NCBI RefSeq assembly: GCF_034439435.1
Contig: NZ_JAPCKJ010000002.1
Span: 186,001-250,000, forward strand
Length of the DNA stretch: 64,000 nt
Source: Sarcina sp034439435
GTDB taxonomy: Bacteria > Bacillota > Clostridia > Clostridiales > Clostridiaceae
Reading direction: 5' to 3'
The notes under the pieces are model-generated. The model saw only the letters and a list, made by a program, of their open reading frames with translations, was not told where the DNA came from and did not search any database. Position numbers and translations under genes: made by a program. Of the stretch, positions 17,594 to 26,028 are shown in pieces. Each line of letters starts with the position of its first letter. The stretch's first letter is position 1.

Positions 17594-18472
17594 CTATTTT
17601 TTGAACAACATAGGAACAGCTATTAAGGTACTTTCTGTAGAATCCTCACTTATTAATATTGTTACATTGTTATCACTACACATTCTTTCTAAGTCTTCCT
17701 TAAAAAATTCATATGCTTTAGATATATTGCCTCCTATAACTATGGCTTCTATATTGCATTTTTTAACATATAGCTCCATAAATTCTTTTAAATTTTTACC
17801 GAAAGACTTAAAAACATTTAAGGCTTTCTTGTCATTATTACAAGCTAACTCATATAATTCTTTTCCAGTTGAAATAGCTATATTATTATCTTCTGCAATC
17901 CTTAACAATCCCCTTGTAGATATATAATCATCTGCTATAGAGCCTTTAAAAGGTTTATCGTATATCCATCCTTCCTTTGGTATATTTTCACCTTCATATA
18001 GTAAGCTTTTATTTTCAATAAAAGCAGAACCTATTCCCGTTCCAATACATATGCATAAAAGCTTATTAAAAATTTTTCCTTCTCTAAAATTACACTCTCC
18101 TAAAGCATATAGATGAGCATCATTTTTGAATTTAAATTCTAATTCTGGTAAAAGAGTTTCAAGCTCATCTTTTAAATTAATATTATATAAGCTTTCATAC
18201 TTACCAATACCCCTTATTAAAGAAATACCTTTTTCATAATCAAAAGGACCTGGAAAAGCAATTCCTACTTTCTCTATATTTACACCTAAATTCTCTCCCT
18301 CTGAAATATGAAATTCTATAATTTCAATAAAATTTTTTAAAATGGTATTTTTATCTTTATTAGCTAAGGAATCTCTTACTGAAATATTTGTAATAACATT
18401 TCCTAAGTTATCAACCAAAGCACTTTTAATAGAACTTCCTCCCACATCTAATGCTATAAAATAATTTTTCAT
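17594..18472 (-). CDS. ROK-family sugar kinase
   Basis: A 292-residue kinase with the ATP-binding start FIALDVGGSSIKSALVD, the central CICIGTGIGSAFIEN and the adenosine motif AIVIGGNISKA. It lacks the CxCGxxGC zinc motif found in many ROK kinases. Neighbouring genes suggest mannose as substrate, giving mannose 6-phosphate for the isomerase encoded divergently. GAGGTG at about 18480-18485 supports the ATG at 18470-18472 rather than an upstream in-frame GTG. The promoter carries a GntR operator. Confidence 0.88.
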   Translation of the reverse strand: MKNYFIALDVGGSSIKSALVDNLGNVITNISVRDSLANKDKNTILKNFIEIIEFHISEGENLGVNIEKVGIAFPGPFDYEKGISLIRGIGKYESLYNINLKDELETLLPELEFKFKNDAHLYALGECNFREGKIFNKLLCICIGTGIGSAFIENKSLLYEGENIPKEGWIYDKPFKGSIADDYISTRGLLRIAEDNNIAISTGKELYELACNNDKKALNVFKSFGKNLKEFMELYVKKCNIEAIVIGGNISKAYEFFKEDLERMCSDNNVTILISEDSTESTLIAVPMLFKK

Positions 18473-18490
18473 AAATAACACCTCACCCTA

Positions 18491-18524
18491 ATTTTATATG
18501 CATGTCTTCATAATGTAAATACAT
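18491..18524 (-). promoter_or_regulatory. ROK/mannosidase promoter with GntR operator
   Basis: On the minus strand TTTACA (18514-18519) lies 17 nt from TAAAAT (18491-18496). The near-palindrome ATGTAAATACAT (18513-18524) covers the -35 box and differs from the perfect operator by one base. Confidence 0.7.
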
Positions 18525-18569
18525 TTATTCTTTATTAACTATATTTTAATATTTTTAATCGTATAAAAC

Positions 18570-18598
18570 TTGATATATGTAATTACATATTGTAATAT
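18570..18598 (+). promoter_or_regulatory. manA: Isomerase-gene promoter with GntR operator in the spacer
   Basis: TTGATA (18570-18575) and TAATAT (18593-18598) are 17 nt apart. The perfect 16-bp palindrome ATATGTAATTACATAT (18575-18590) fills the spacer, a classic repressor position. Confidence 0.75.
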
Positions 18599-18634
18599 TA
18601 TTTTATAATACAAATATTTTAAGGGAGAGTTTTT

Positions 18635-20386
18635 ATGTTTAATAAATATAATAATTATGACAAGCATCCTACAAATAAAATTAAAGGATTTCACAAGGAA
18701 GCTTGGCAAGGATATGATTCAATAATTGAAAAACTAAAAAATAATATAAATATGCTTAATAAAAATAACCCTATATTAGTTATAGATTGCTATATAGGAG
18801 TTGACCTATTAGAAATAGAAAAAGCATTTTCTAAATTATCCCCTGTTAAAATGATAAAATCTGATGATTTTGCATTATGTCCTGAGGATATAAATGAAAA
18901 GATTAAAGACTTCATGACTGAAGATAGAGTTTTTGGAGTTATGAATAATAAAAAACTTTCTGAGTTTTTTCCTGAAGAAAACATAAACAAAGCTAGAGAA
19001 CTATTATCTAAACAAGATAAGGGATTAACTATTATATATGGTACAGGTGCTTCTTTAATTGCTAAAGGAGATATACTTATATTTTCTGATCTTGCAAGAT
19101 GGGAAATACAAATACGCTATAGAAAAGGAATGGGAAATTGGAAAGCCAATAATGAAAATGAACAAATACTAAAAAAATATAAAAGGGGCTTTTTCTTAGA
19201 ATGGAGAATGATGGATAGGCATAAAAAATCTCTATTCTCTGAAATTAATTATATTTTAGATACCAATATTCCAAACAATCCAAAGATGATAACTTCTGAT
19301 GCTTTTTTCAATGGACTTATGCAAGTTTCTTCAAAACCATTTAGAGTAGTTCCATACTTTGATCCTGGTGTATGGGGTGGTCAATGGATGAAAGAAGTTT
19401 GTAATCTAGATAAAAATTCTGAAAATTATGCTTGGAGCTTTGATGGAGTACCTGAAGAAAATAGTCTTTATCTTCAGTTTGGAGAAATAAAAGTTGAACT
19501 TCCAGCTATTAATTTAGTTTTAACTAACCCTAGAAAACTTTTAGGTGATAAGGTCCATGCTAGATTTGGCTGTGAATTTCCTATTAGATTTGATTTCTTA
19601 GATACTATGGGTGGACAAAACCTTTCATTACAAGTACACCCATTAACAGAATACATACAAGAAATCTTTGGTATGCATTATACTCAAGATGAAAGTTACT
19701 ATATACTTGATTGTGAAGAAGATTCCTATGTGTATTTAGGATTAAAAGAAGGCATAAATAAAGATGAAATGATTAGAGACTTAAAACTTGCTGAAAATGG
19801 AGAATTTCTATTTCAAGCAGATAAATACGTAAATAAATTTCAAGCTAAAAAACATGATCATTTTTTAATTCCAGCTGGTACTGTTCACTGTTCTGGTAAT
19901 GGAACAATGGTTTTAGAAATAAGCACTACTCCTTATATATTTACTTTCAAACTATGGGATTGGGGAAGACTTGGCTTAGATGGCCTTCCAAGACCTATAC
20001 ATTTAGAACATGGTGAAAAAAATATTCAATGGGATAGAACTACTTCTTGGGTTGAAAAAAATCTAGTAAATGACATTAGAATAATTTCTCAAAGTAATAA
20101 TATAAAAGAGGAAAAAACAGGTTTACATGAAAGAGAATTCATTGAAACAAGAAGACATATATTTTCTGAAAAAGTATATCACTCAACCGATAAAAGTGTT
20201 AATGTACTAAACCTTGTAGAAGGTGCTGAGGCCATTGTAGAAAGCCCTACAAACTCTTTTGAACCATTTATTGTTCATTATGCTGAAACCTTCATAATAC
20301 CAGAATGTATAAAAGAATATACCATAAGACCTTACGGCAAATCTTTAGGAAAAGAAATTGTAACGATAAAAGCTTACGTTAGATAA
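18635..20386 (+). CDS. manA: Class I mannose-6-phosphate isomerase with N-terminal extension
   Basis: A 583-residue protein. From about residue 235 it is a cupin-type phosphomannose isomerase: FDPGVWGGQWM, the zinc-site LSLQVHPLTEY, DESYYILDCEED and IPAGTVHCSGNGTMVLEIS. It interconverts mannose 6-phosphate and fructose 6-phosphate. The ~230-residue N-terminal part is not in the classical enzyme; its PILVIDCYIGVDLLEIEKAF reads like a nucleotide-kinase first strand without a working P-loop. The divergent ROK kinase supplies the substrate and both promoters carry the GntR operator. Confidence 0.9.
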   Translation: MFNKYNNYDKHPTNKIKGFHKEAWQGYDSIIEKLKNNINMLNKNNPILVIDCYIGVDLLEIEKAFSKLSPVKMIKSDDFALCPEDINEKIKDFMTEDRVFGVMNNKKLSEFFPEENINKARELLSKQDKGLTIIYGTGASLIAKGDILIFSDLARWEIQIRYRKGMGNWKANNENEQILKKYKRGFFLEWRMMDRHKKSLFSEINYILDTNIPNNPKMITSDAFFNGLMQVSSKPFRVVPYFDPGVWGGQWMKEVCNLDKNSENYAWSFDGVPEENSLYLQFGEIKVELPAINLVLTNPRKLLGDKVHARFGCEFPIRFDFLDTMGGQNLSLQVHPLTEYIQEIFGMHYTQDESYYILDCEEDSYVYLGLKEGINKDEMIRDLKLAENGEFLFQADKYVNKFQAKKHDHFLIPAGTVHCSGNGTMVLEISTTPYIFTFKLWDWGRLGLDGLPRPIHLEHGEKNIQWDRTTSWVEKNLVNDIRIISQSNNIKEEKTGLHEREFIETRRHIFSEKVYHSTDKSVNVLNLVEGAEAIVESPTNSFEPFIVHYAETFIIPECIKEYTIRPYGKSLGKEIVTIKAYVR

Positions 20387-20389
20387 TAA

Positions 20390-20427
20390 AAAAGTGACTA
20401 TATGAATTATTCATATAGTCACTTTTC
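20390..20427 (+). terminator. Terminator of the isomerase gene
   Basis: A long stem, AAAGTGACTATATGAAT paired with its complement, closes within a very small loop and ends in CTTTTCTTATTT. Confidence 0.9.
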
Positions 20428-20495
20428 TTATTTAAAATATAATTTCAATTTAAATAAAATTTCTTTTGATTAAAATTGAAATTATACTTTATGTT

Positions 20496-20741
20496 CTATT
20501 GCATGCTTTTATATTCTTCTAAAGCCTTTGCAAGTTGATCAGGACAAGATGTTCCTTTACCTCTACAGTCTATTCCTTTTAATTTTAAAATAGCCTCTTC
20601 AACTTCCATTCCTTCAACAAGTCTAGCAACTCCCATTAAATTTCCCGGACATCCATTTACGAAACTAACATTTTTTATTTTGTTATCTTCAATTTCAAAG
20701 TTAATTTCTTTAGCACAAACTCCTGTAGTTTTGTAATTCAT
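20496..20741 (-). CDS. TSCPD-domain protein (TIGR03905-like)
   Basis: An 81-residue protein with four cysteines in GVCAKEI, NGCPGN, IDCRGKG and the signature TSCPDQLAKAL. The domain also occurs at the C-terminus of some ribonucleotide reductases and is thought to bind metal. It is short and stands alone. The function is unknown. Confidence 0.85.
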   Translation of the reverse strand: MNYKTTGVCAKEINFEIEDNKIKNVSFVNGCPGNLMGVARLVEGMEVEEAILKLKGIDCRGKGTSCPDQLAKALEEYKSMQ

Positions 20742-20781
20742 ACTTATCTCCCCTATCTAGCTAATTACGAAAACATAGTTA

Positions 20782-21162
20782 CTATTTTAAAGTAGCTATA
20801 ACTTCGATTTCTACTTTAGCATCCTTAGGCAATTTAGCAACCTCTACTGCACTTCTTGCTGGTTGATTTTCTGTAAAATAAGTAGCATATACCTCATTCA
20901 TTCTTCCAAAATCATTTATATCACTTAAAAATACTGTAGTTTTTATTACTTTATCCATAGAAGTTCCAGCAGCTTCTAAGATAGCCTTTACATTTTCTAA
21001 TGATTGTGTTGTTTGTTCTTCAATTGATTCTGGCATTACTCCTGTTTCAGGATTTAGTGGAATTTGTCCTGAAGTATAAACTAAATCTCCTATTTTTACT
21101 CCTTGTGAGTAAGGTCCAATTGCACCTGGTGCTTTGTTTGTTTTTATTATTTCTTTTGCCAT
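20782..21162 (-). CDS. ridA: RidA-family reactive intermediate deaminase
   Basis: A 126-residue protein with RidA/YjgF signatures GPYSQGVKIGDLVYTSGQIP, the catalytic arginine in QPARSAVEVAKLP and the final KVEIEVIATL. It hydrolyses 2-aminoacrylate and related enamines formed by PLP enzymes. AGGAG lies 9 nt before the ATG at 21160-21162; the in-frame ATG three codons upstream is too close to it. Confidence 0.93.
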   Translation of the reverse strand: MAKEIIKTNKAPGAIGPYSQGVKIGDLVYTSGQIPLNPETGVMPESIEEQTTQSLENVKAILEAAGTSMDKVIKTTVFLSDINDFGRMNEVYATYFTENQPARSAVEVAKLPKDAKVEIEVIATLK

Positions 21163-21245
21163 ATAAAACATCTCCTATTCTTCAATACATTACTTCCAAT
21201 ACTTTAATTTTAATACAGCAAAAGTTTAAATTCAACATTTTTCTA

Positions 21246-21512
21246 CTATTTATTATCATCTTCTCTATTAATTACATTGTCACTTATTTCATCTAAAGTT
21301 TTAGGTTCAATTTTATCATCCCCAAATCCCCTTGTTTTAGTAGTTGGATTACTTAATATTCCAGCCATAACTAATATTGATAGGACAGCAGTTACTATTT
21401 CATTATAATTGCCTGGTAAAATATTTATATGACAACTTTCAAGTATTAATGGTATTAAAGCAAAAATTGACATCCATAATCCATAGTTTTTTAATCTACT
21501 CCAATCATACAT
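21246..21512 (-). CDS. Small holin-like membrane protein (phi LC3 holin type)
   Basis: An 88-residue protein with two hydrophobic helices (about residues 11-30 and 38-54) followed by LSNPTTKTRGFGDD, which matches the conserved DPTTKGLSDS end of phi LC3-type holins, then a charged tail. Holins make inner-membrane holes that release endolysins. No endolysin or other phage gene is near, so it may be a domesticated holin or a remnant. A small membrane protein that only resembles a holin remains possible. Confidence 0.65.
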   Translation of the reverse strand: MYDWSRLKNYGLWMSIFALIPLILESCHINILPGNYNEIVTAVLSILVMAGILSNPTTKTRGFGDDKIEPKTLDEISDNVINREDDNK

Positions 21513-21590
21513 AAATATTTCCTCCTAAAATTTAATATATATTATTATATTCACAATATTCATGTATGGTTATAATATAATTAGCATAAT

Positions 21591-21625
21591 AAAAGACTGT
21601 TTTAAATAAATTTAAAACAGTCTTT
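21591..21625 (-). terminator. mgsA terminator
   Basis: Stem AAAGACTGTTTTAAA with its complement around a short loop; the minus-strand tail is TTTTATTATG. Confidence 0.85.
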
Positions 21626-21641
21626 AAATTAACATATATTA

Positions 21642-22001
21642 TTAGATATCTGTCATTATAAGCTTAGCAGTTTCTGTATTTGTAGCTAATGGAACTTTGT
21701 AAACATCACAAAGTCTAAGTAATGCATTAACATCTGGCTCATGAGGTTGAGCTGTTAATGGATCTCTTAAGAATATTACCATATCAATATCATGGTTTGC
21801 TACCATAGCTCCTATTTCTTGATCTCCACCTAGTGGACCACTTTTACATCTTTTAACCTCTAAAGATGTGTTTTGCATGATTTTAAGACCAGTGGTTCCT
21901 GTTGCAACAAGAACATGTTTAATTAATTTGTCTTCAAATTCCTTTGCAAGTTCTATCATTTCTTCTTTTTTCTTATCATGTGCAATTAACGCTATTTTCA
22001 T
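21642..22001 (-). CDS. mgsA: Methylglyoxal synthase
   Basis: A 119-residue protein carrying the family active-site segments LVATGTTG, KSGPLGGDQEIG and FLRDPLTAQPHEPDV. It converts dihydroxyacetone phosphate to methylglyoxal and phosphate, relieving phosphosugar stress when phosphate is scarce. Full length and monocistronic. Confidence 0.95.
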   Translation of the reverse strand: MKIALIAHDKKKEEMIELAKEFEDKLIKHVLVATGTTGLKIMQNTSLEVKRCKSGPLGGDQEIGAMVANHDIDMVIFLRDPLTAQPHEPDVNALLRLCDVYKVPLATNTETAKLIMTDI

Positions 22002-22159
22002 TTGACTCTCCCCTTTTATCTAAATAACTAAAACTAATACTTCTTGAATATTCGCTTATAGTCATTTGTGCTTTTAGATACAGTGTATAGAAATACTTCT
22101 AATTACTCTATCTTTTTAAATTATATCCTTTACATAACTTAATTATATACTAAAGATTC

Positions 22160-24427
22160 CTATATTGATATACTAACTCCTAAATTCTTTGCATATTCTA
22201 AAAACTCTTTTTCTTTTAAAGCCTTAGAAAAATAAAATCCTTGAATAACATCAAAATCTAATAACTTAAAAAAGTCATAGTATTCCTTACTTTCCACTCC
22301 TTCAACTACAAGTTCAGCATCTAAACTTTTAGCAAAATTAGAAATAGCACTAATCATTGATATATACTTGTCATTTGGTATATCAGCTATAAACTCCTTA
22401 GGAATCTTTATCTGATCAAAAGGTATTTTTAATAATCTATTTATAGAAGAATATCCCTTTCCAAAATCATCAATTGCTATTTTAAATCCATACTTTTTTA
22501 GTCTTATTATTTCATTTAAAGCAACTCCATTAGCCTCTAAATCAAAATCTTCTAAGATTTCTAAAGTAATATTTTTAGGTATTAAATCATATTTTTTTGT
22601 TATCTTATCTAACTTAGAAACTATTCCCCTATTCTTTAATGTATTTATAGATATATTTACAGAACATTGCAAATTAATATTGTTTTTGATTAACTTACTT
22701 TGAAATGCACATGTTGATTCAAAAACATATAAGTCTAATTCTTTAATAGAATCAATTTCTTCTAGTGATTTAACTATATCACAGGCTGGTATAGGACCTA
22801 ATATTTCATGATTCCATCGTATAAGCGTTTCATAGCCTTTTATCTTATTATCTACAGAAGATATTTGTGGCTGATAAACAGTATATAATTTTTTATTTAT
22901 CAATGCATTTTTAATATCTTTTTTTATTAGATTTTTTCTTATTCTTATATTTTTTAATAGCTCAGTATATTCTATAGAGGAAACAAAAACTTCTTTTTTA
23001 GCTATTTCTTTTGCAAAAGATGCTTCTTCGATTATTTCTTGAAAACTCTTATTTCCTAAATTTACTGAATAACCTATATTAACCCCAATTTCAAATTCTT
23101 TATTAAGACTATTTAAATGTATCTTTTTTATATTTTCTAACTTGTTTAAAAGCTTCATTATATCTTTTTTATCATTGCTATTAATTGCAATTAAGAATTC
23201 ATCCCCTTCATAAACACCATATACATTTTTAACAAATAATGTTTTTGATATATTATCTAAAACCTTACCAAATTCCTTTAAAGCTTCATCACCCTTCTCT
23301 CTTCCTAAAATATCATTTATTAGACTAAATTTATTTAAATCAATCAAAAATGTAGTATATGGTCCATACCAGTTTTCAAGACTCTCTTTAAATTCAAGCC
23401 TAGTATAAATATTTCTGATAGAATCAAACTTTTCCTCTAGTAAAATTTCTTTTGTAAGCTTCTCCTTGCTTCTATTGTATATAATTACTCTTATTAAAAA
23501 TGCACTCATAGTAACAGTACTTAATAATACATATCTAAAAATATTAACTTTAGTATTTAATATATTAAATACTAATAAACTTAAAAAAGAAAAAATAATA
23601 AAAGTAATTACTATTATCATATTAAAAATATCATTATAACTCTCTTTTCTTATATGCTCTATTTTATTAGAATAAACCTTTCTGTCTTTTTTCCCAAAAT
23701 CTAAAATAGCTGCAAAAATAAATATTTCTAAAAAATTTATTGATGTATATATTAAATTGCTTTCATATTTCGAATTTAAGCTCATAAAATAAAATACAGA
23801 TATTTTCATACAAATATATAACATTAAAACTATATTCATTTTTTTTTGAATTTTAGAATAAAAGGATAATATAAGAGATGTAAGTAAAATAAATACAAAA
23901 TTTATTATCATAAAATTTCCGAGTATACTATTTATATTTAATATAAAATTAGTAAACCTATCAATTTCTAAAACTCCAGGCAAATTTCTTGGTACAAATC
24001 CAACTAATATTATTAGAACTGGAAATAATATTAATAATGAATCTTTTAAAGCTAATTTATAATAGCTATAAATTTTTAATTCATTGAAATACTTATATGT
24101 CCTAAAGATTAAATATAAGCATCCCCCAAATAATAATAAAGATATACACTTTAAACGAGTATTTAAACTTACAATATTATTAAACAATATTATTGTAAAC
24201 ATGATATTTAAAAAATAACAATCTCTAATAATTTTCCATTTTTCTTTTGTAGTTTCTTCTAAATATCTATCCTTAAGAAAATCTCTTATCATAAATATTA
24301 TTTGAGAATAGAACATTATATTTAAGAACCAAAGAAATCTTTTACCATTAAAATCATTTATAAAAGTCAACCCTAAAAAGAAAGTAATACTTAAAAAAAC
24401 TAAATTTCCCTTTAAAACCTTATTCAT
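22160..24427 (-). CDS. Membrane GGDEF-EAL protein (cyclic-di-GMP metabolism)
   Basis: About 755 residues. The first ~340 form eight or so membrane helices with a sensory look. A GGDEF domain follows (LIDLNKFSLINDILGREKGD), with the signature changed to YEGDEF, so cyclase activity is doubtful. The C-terminal EAL domain has GYETLIRWNH (ETL for EAL), LEILEDFD, IAIDDFGKGYSSI, VVEGVES and QGFYFSKAL; most catalytic acids are kept, so it may be a phosphodiesterase. The ATG at 24425-24427 follows AAGGG; a GTG at 24479-24481 with a good AGGAG lies within the upstream terminator hairpin and is less likely. Confidence 0.85.
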   Translation of the reverse strand: MNKVLKGNLVFLSITFFLGLTFINDFNGKRFLWFLNIMFYSQIIFMIRDFLKDRYLEETTKEKWKIIRDCYFLNIMFTIILFNNIVSLNTRLKCISLLLFGGCLYLIFRTYKYFNELKIYSYYKLALKDSLLILFPVLIILVGFVPRNLPGVLEIDRFTNFILNINSILGNFMIINFVFILLTSLILSFYSKIQKKMNIVLMLYICMKISVFYFMSLNSKYESNLIYTSINFLEIFIFAAILDFGKKDRKVYSNKIEHIRKESYNDIFNMIIVITFIIFSFLSLLVFNILNTKVNIFRYVLLSTVTMSAFLIRVIIYNRSKEKLTKEILLEEKFDSIRNIYTRLEFKESLENWYGPYTTFLIDLNKFSLINDILGREKGDEALKEFGKVLDNISKTLFVKNVYGVYEGDEFLIAINSNDKKDIMKLLNKLENIKKIHLNSLNKEFEIGVNIGYSVNLGNKSFQEIIEEASFAKEIAKKEVFVSSIEYTELLKNIRIRKNLIKKDIKNALINKKLYTVYQPQISSVDNKIKGYETLIRWNHEILGPIPACDIVKSLEEIDSIKELDLYVFESTCAFQSKLIKNNINLQCSVNISINTLKNRGIVSKLDKITKKYDLIPKNITLEILEDFDLEANGVALNEIIRLKKYGFKIAIDDFGKGYSSINRLLKIPFDQIKIPKEFIADIPNDKYISMISAISNFAKSLDAELVVEGVESKEYYDFFKLLDFDVIQGFYFSKALKEKEFLEYAKNLGVSISI

Positions 24428-24464
24428 ATATAAACCCTTATCAAACAAATTATTTTTGTAAAAA

Positions 24465-24550
24465 TAAAAGAGCTGTACCACAAACTCTCCTAATATATCC
24501 CAATAAAGTTTAAATATATAGGTTATATTAGATATTTTGGTACAGCCTTT
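24465..24550 (-). terminator. Long-loop terminator of the M18 aminopeptidase gene
   Basis: On the minus strand GGCTGTACCA pairs with TGGTACAGCT across a ~57-nt loop and is followed by CTTTTATTTTT. It lies between the aminopeptidase and the GGDEF-EAL gene. Confidence 0.7.
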
Positions 24551-24563
24551 TCTTCATTAGTAA

Positions 24564-25970
24564 TTATGCTTCTTCAAAAAATGCCTTATAACATTTTTTA
24601 GTTTCATATATATCTGCCTTAGATGCTACTTCTAAAGGTGCATGCATATTTTGTAATGCCACTCCACAATCAATAACTTCCATATTGTATTGTGCTAAGA
24701 TATAAGCGATTGTACCACCGCCACCTTGATCAACCTTTCCAAGCTCTGCAGTTTGCCACACAACACCATTCTTATCCATAATATTTCTTAGGTGAGCTAT
24801 ATATTCAGCATTGGCATCATTACATCCTGATTTACCTCTAGCTCCTGTATATTTGCTAAATACTACTCCATTTCCAAAGTAAGCTGTATTCTTCTTTTCG
24901 CATACAGATGGATAATTTGGATCGTAAGCAGCAGTAACATCTGCTGATAACATCATTGAGTTTTGAAGACATCTTCTAAGTTTTAACTCTGAATATTCTC
25001 CTCTTCTATCCATAAGTTCCGCAACTAAATTTTCAAAGAATCTTGATTGCATTCCTGTAGCTCCAACGCTACCTATTTCCTCTTTATCAACTAATAATGC
25101 TACGCATGTTTTGTCAACATCACCTAAGTCCATTAAAGCTTCAGCTGAAGTATAAGCACATATTCTATCATCATGTCCATAGGCTAAAACCATACTTCTA
25201 TCTAATCCATAATCTCTTGCTTTTCCTGCAGGAACTATTTCTAATTCAGCAGATACAAAATCCTCTTCTGTTATGCCATATTTTTCATTTAATAAAACTA
25301 AAATATTAGCTTTAACAGCTTCCTTTTCATCTGTACCCTTTAGAGGCATACTTCCCACTAAAACATTTAGGTCTTCTCCTTCTATCACTTTAGCACCCTT
25401 TTTATCCATTTGATTAGCTGATAAATGAGCTAGAAGGTCTGATATTCCTATTACAGGATCATTATCATCTTCACCTACTACAATTTTTACCTTAGTACCA
25501 TCTTTTTTAATAACAACTCCATGAATTGCAAGTGGTATAGTTACCCATTGATATTTTTTTATTCCTCCATAATAATGTGTATCTAATAATGCTAATCCTG
25601 AATCCTCATATAATGGATTTTGCTTAACATCAAGTCTTGGAGAATCTATATGAGCCCCTATTATTCTTAATCCATTTTCTAATGGTTCTGAACCTACTTT
25701 TATTAAAGTTATTGTTTTATCCATATTAATAGAATAAAGTGTATCACCAGCGGATATCTTTTCTCCATTTTCAATTGTTTTATCAAAATTTTTAAAACCT
25801 TTATTTTCAACCATTTCTGCTAAAGCAGAAACACATTCTCTCTCAGTTTTTGCAACTGACATAAACTCTCTATATCTGTCACTTAAAGAAAAAACATTTT
25901 TAAGATCCTGTCCTTCATATTTTCCCCAAGCATTTTCATATTCTTTTTTTAAATCTTTTACATCTTTCAT
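24564..25970 (-). CDS. M18-family zinc aminopeptidase
   Basis: A 468-residue enzyme with M18 signatures GAHIDSPRLD, YGHDDRICAYTS and the catalytic VDKEEIGSVGATGMQS, and a late DQGGGGTIAY metal-ligand region. It removes N-terminal residues from peptides in the cytoplasm and is usually a large homo-oligomer. GGAGGGC precedes the ATG. Confidence 0.93.
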   Translation of the reverse strand: MKDVKDLKKEYENAWGKYEGQDLKNVFSLSDRYREFMSVAKTERECVSALAEMVENKGFKNFDKTIENGEKISAGDTLYSINMDKTITLIKVGSEPLENGLRIIGAHIDSPRLDVKQNPLYEDSGLALLDTHYYGGIKKYQWVTIPLAIHGVVIKKDGTKVKIVVGEDDNDPVIGISDLLAHLSANQMDKKGAKVIEGEDLNVLVGSMPLKGTDEKEAVKANILVLLNEKYGITEEDFVSAELEIVPAGKARDYGLDRSMVLAYGHDDRICAYTSAEALMDLGDVDKTCVALLVDKEEIGSVGATGMQSRFFENLVAELMDRRGEYSELKLRRCLQNSMMLSADVTAAYDPNYPSVCEKKNTAYFGNGVVFSKYTGARGKSGCNDANAEYIAHLRNIMDKNGVVWQTAELGKVDQGGGGTIAYILAQYNMEVIDCGVALQNMHAPLEVASKADIYETKKCYKAFFEEA

Positions 25971-26028
25971 AATATAGCCCTCCTATCTATTTAATCTAAT
26001 TTTATATTTTTGGTAATATTTTGTCAAA

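Noticed and set aside
21246..21512. Prophage remnant around the holin-like gene
   Set aside because: Flanking genes (ridA, mgsA) are metabolic, and no integrase, endolysin, structural gene or attachment repeat is visible.
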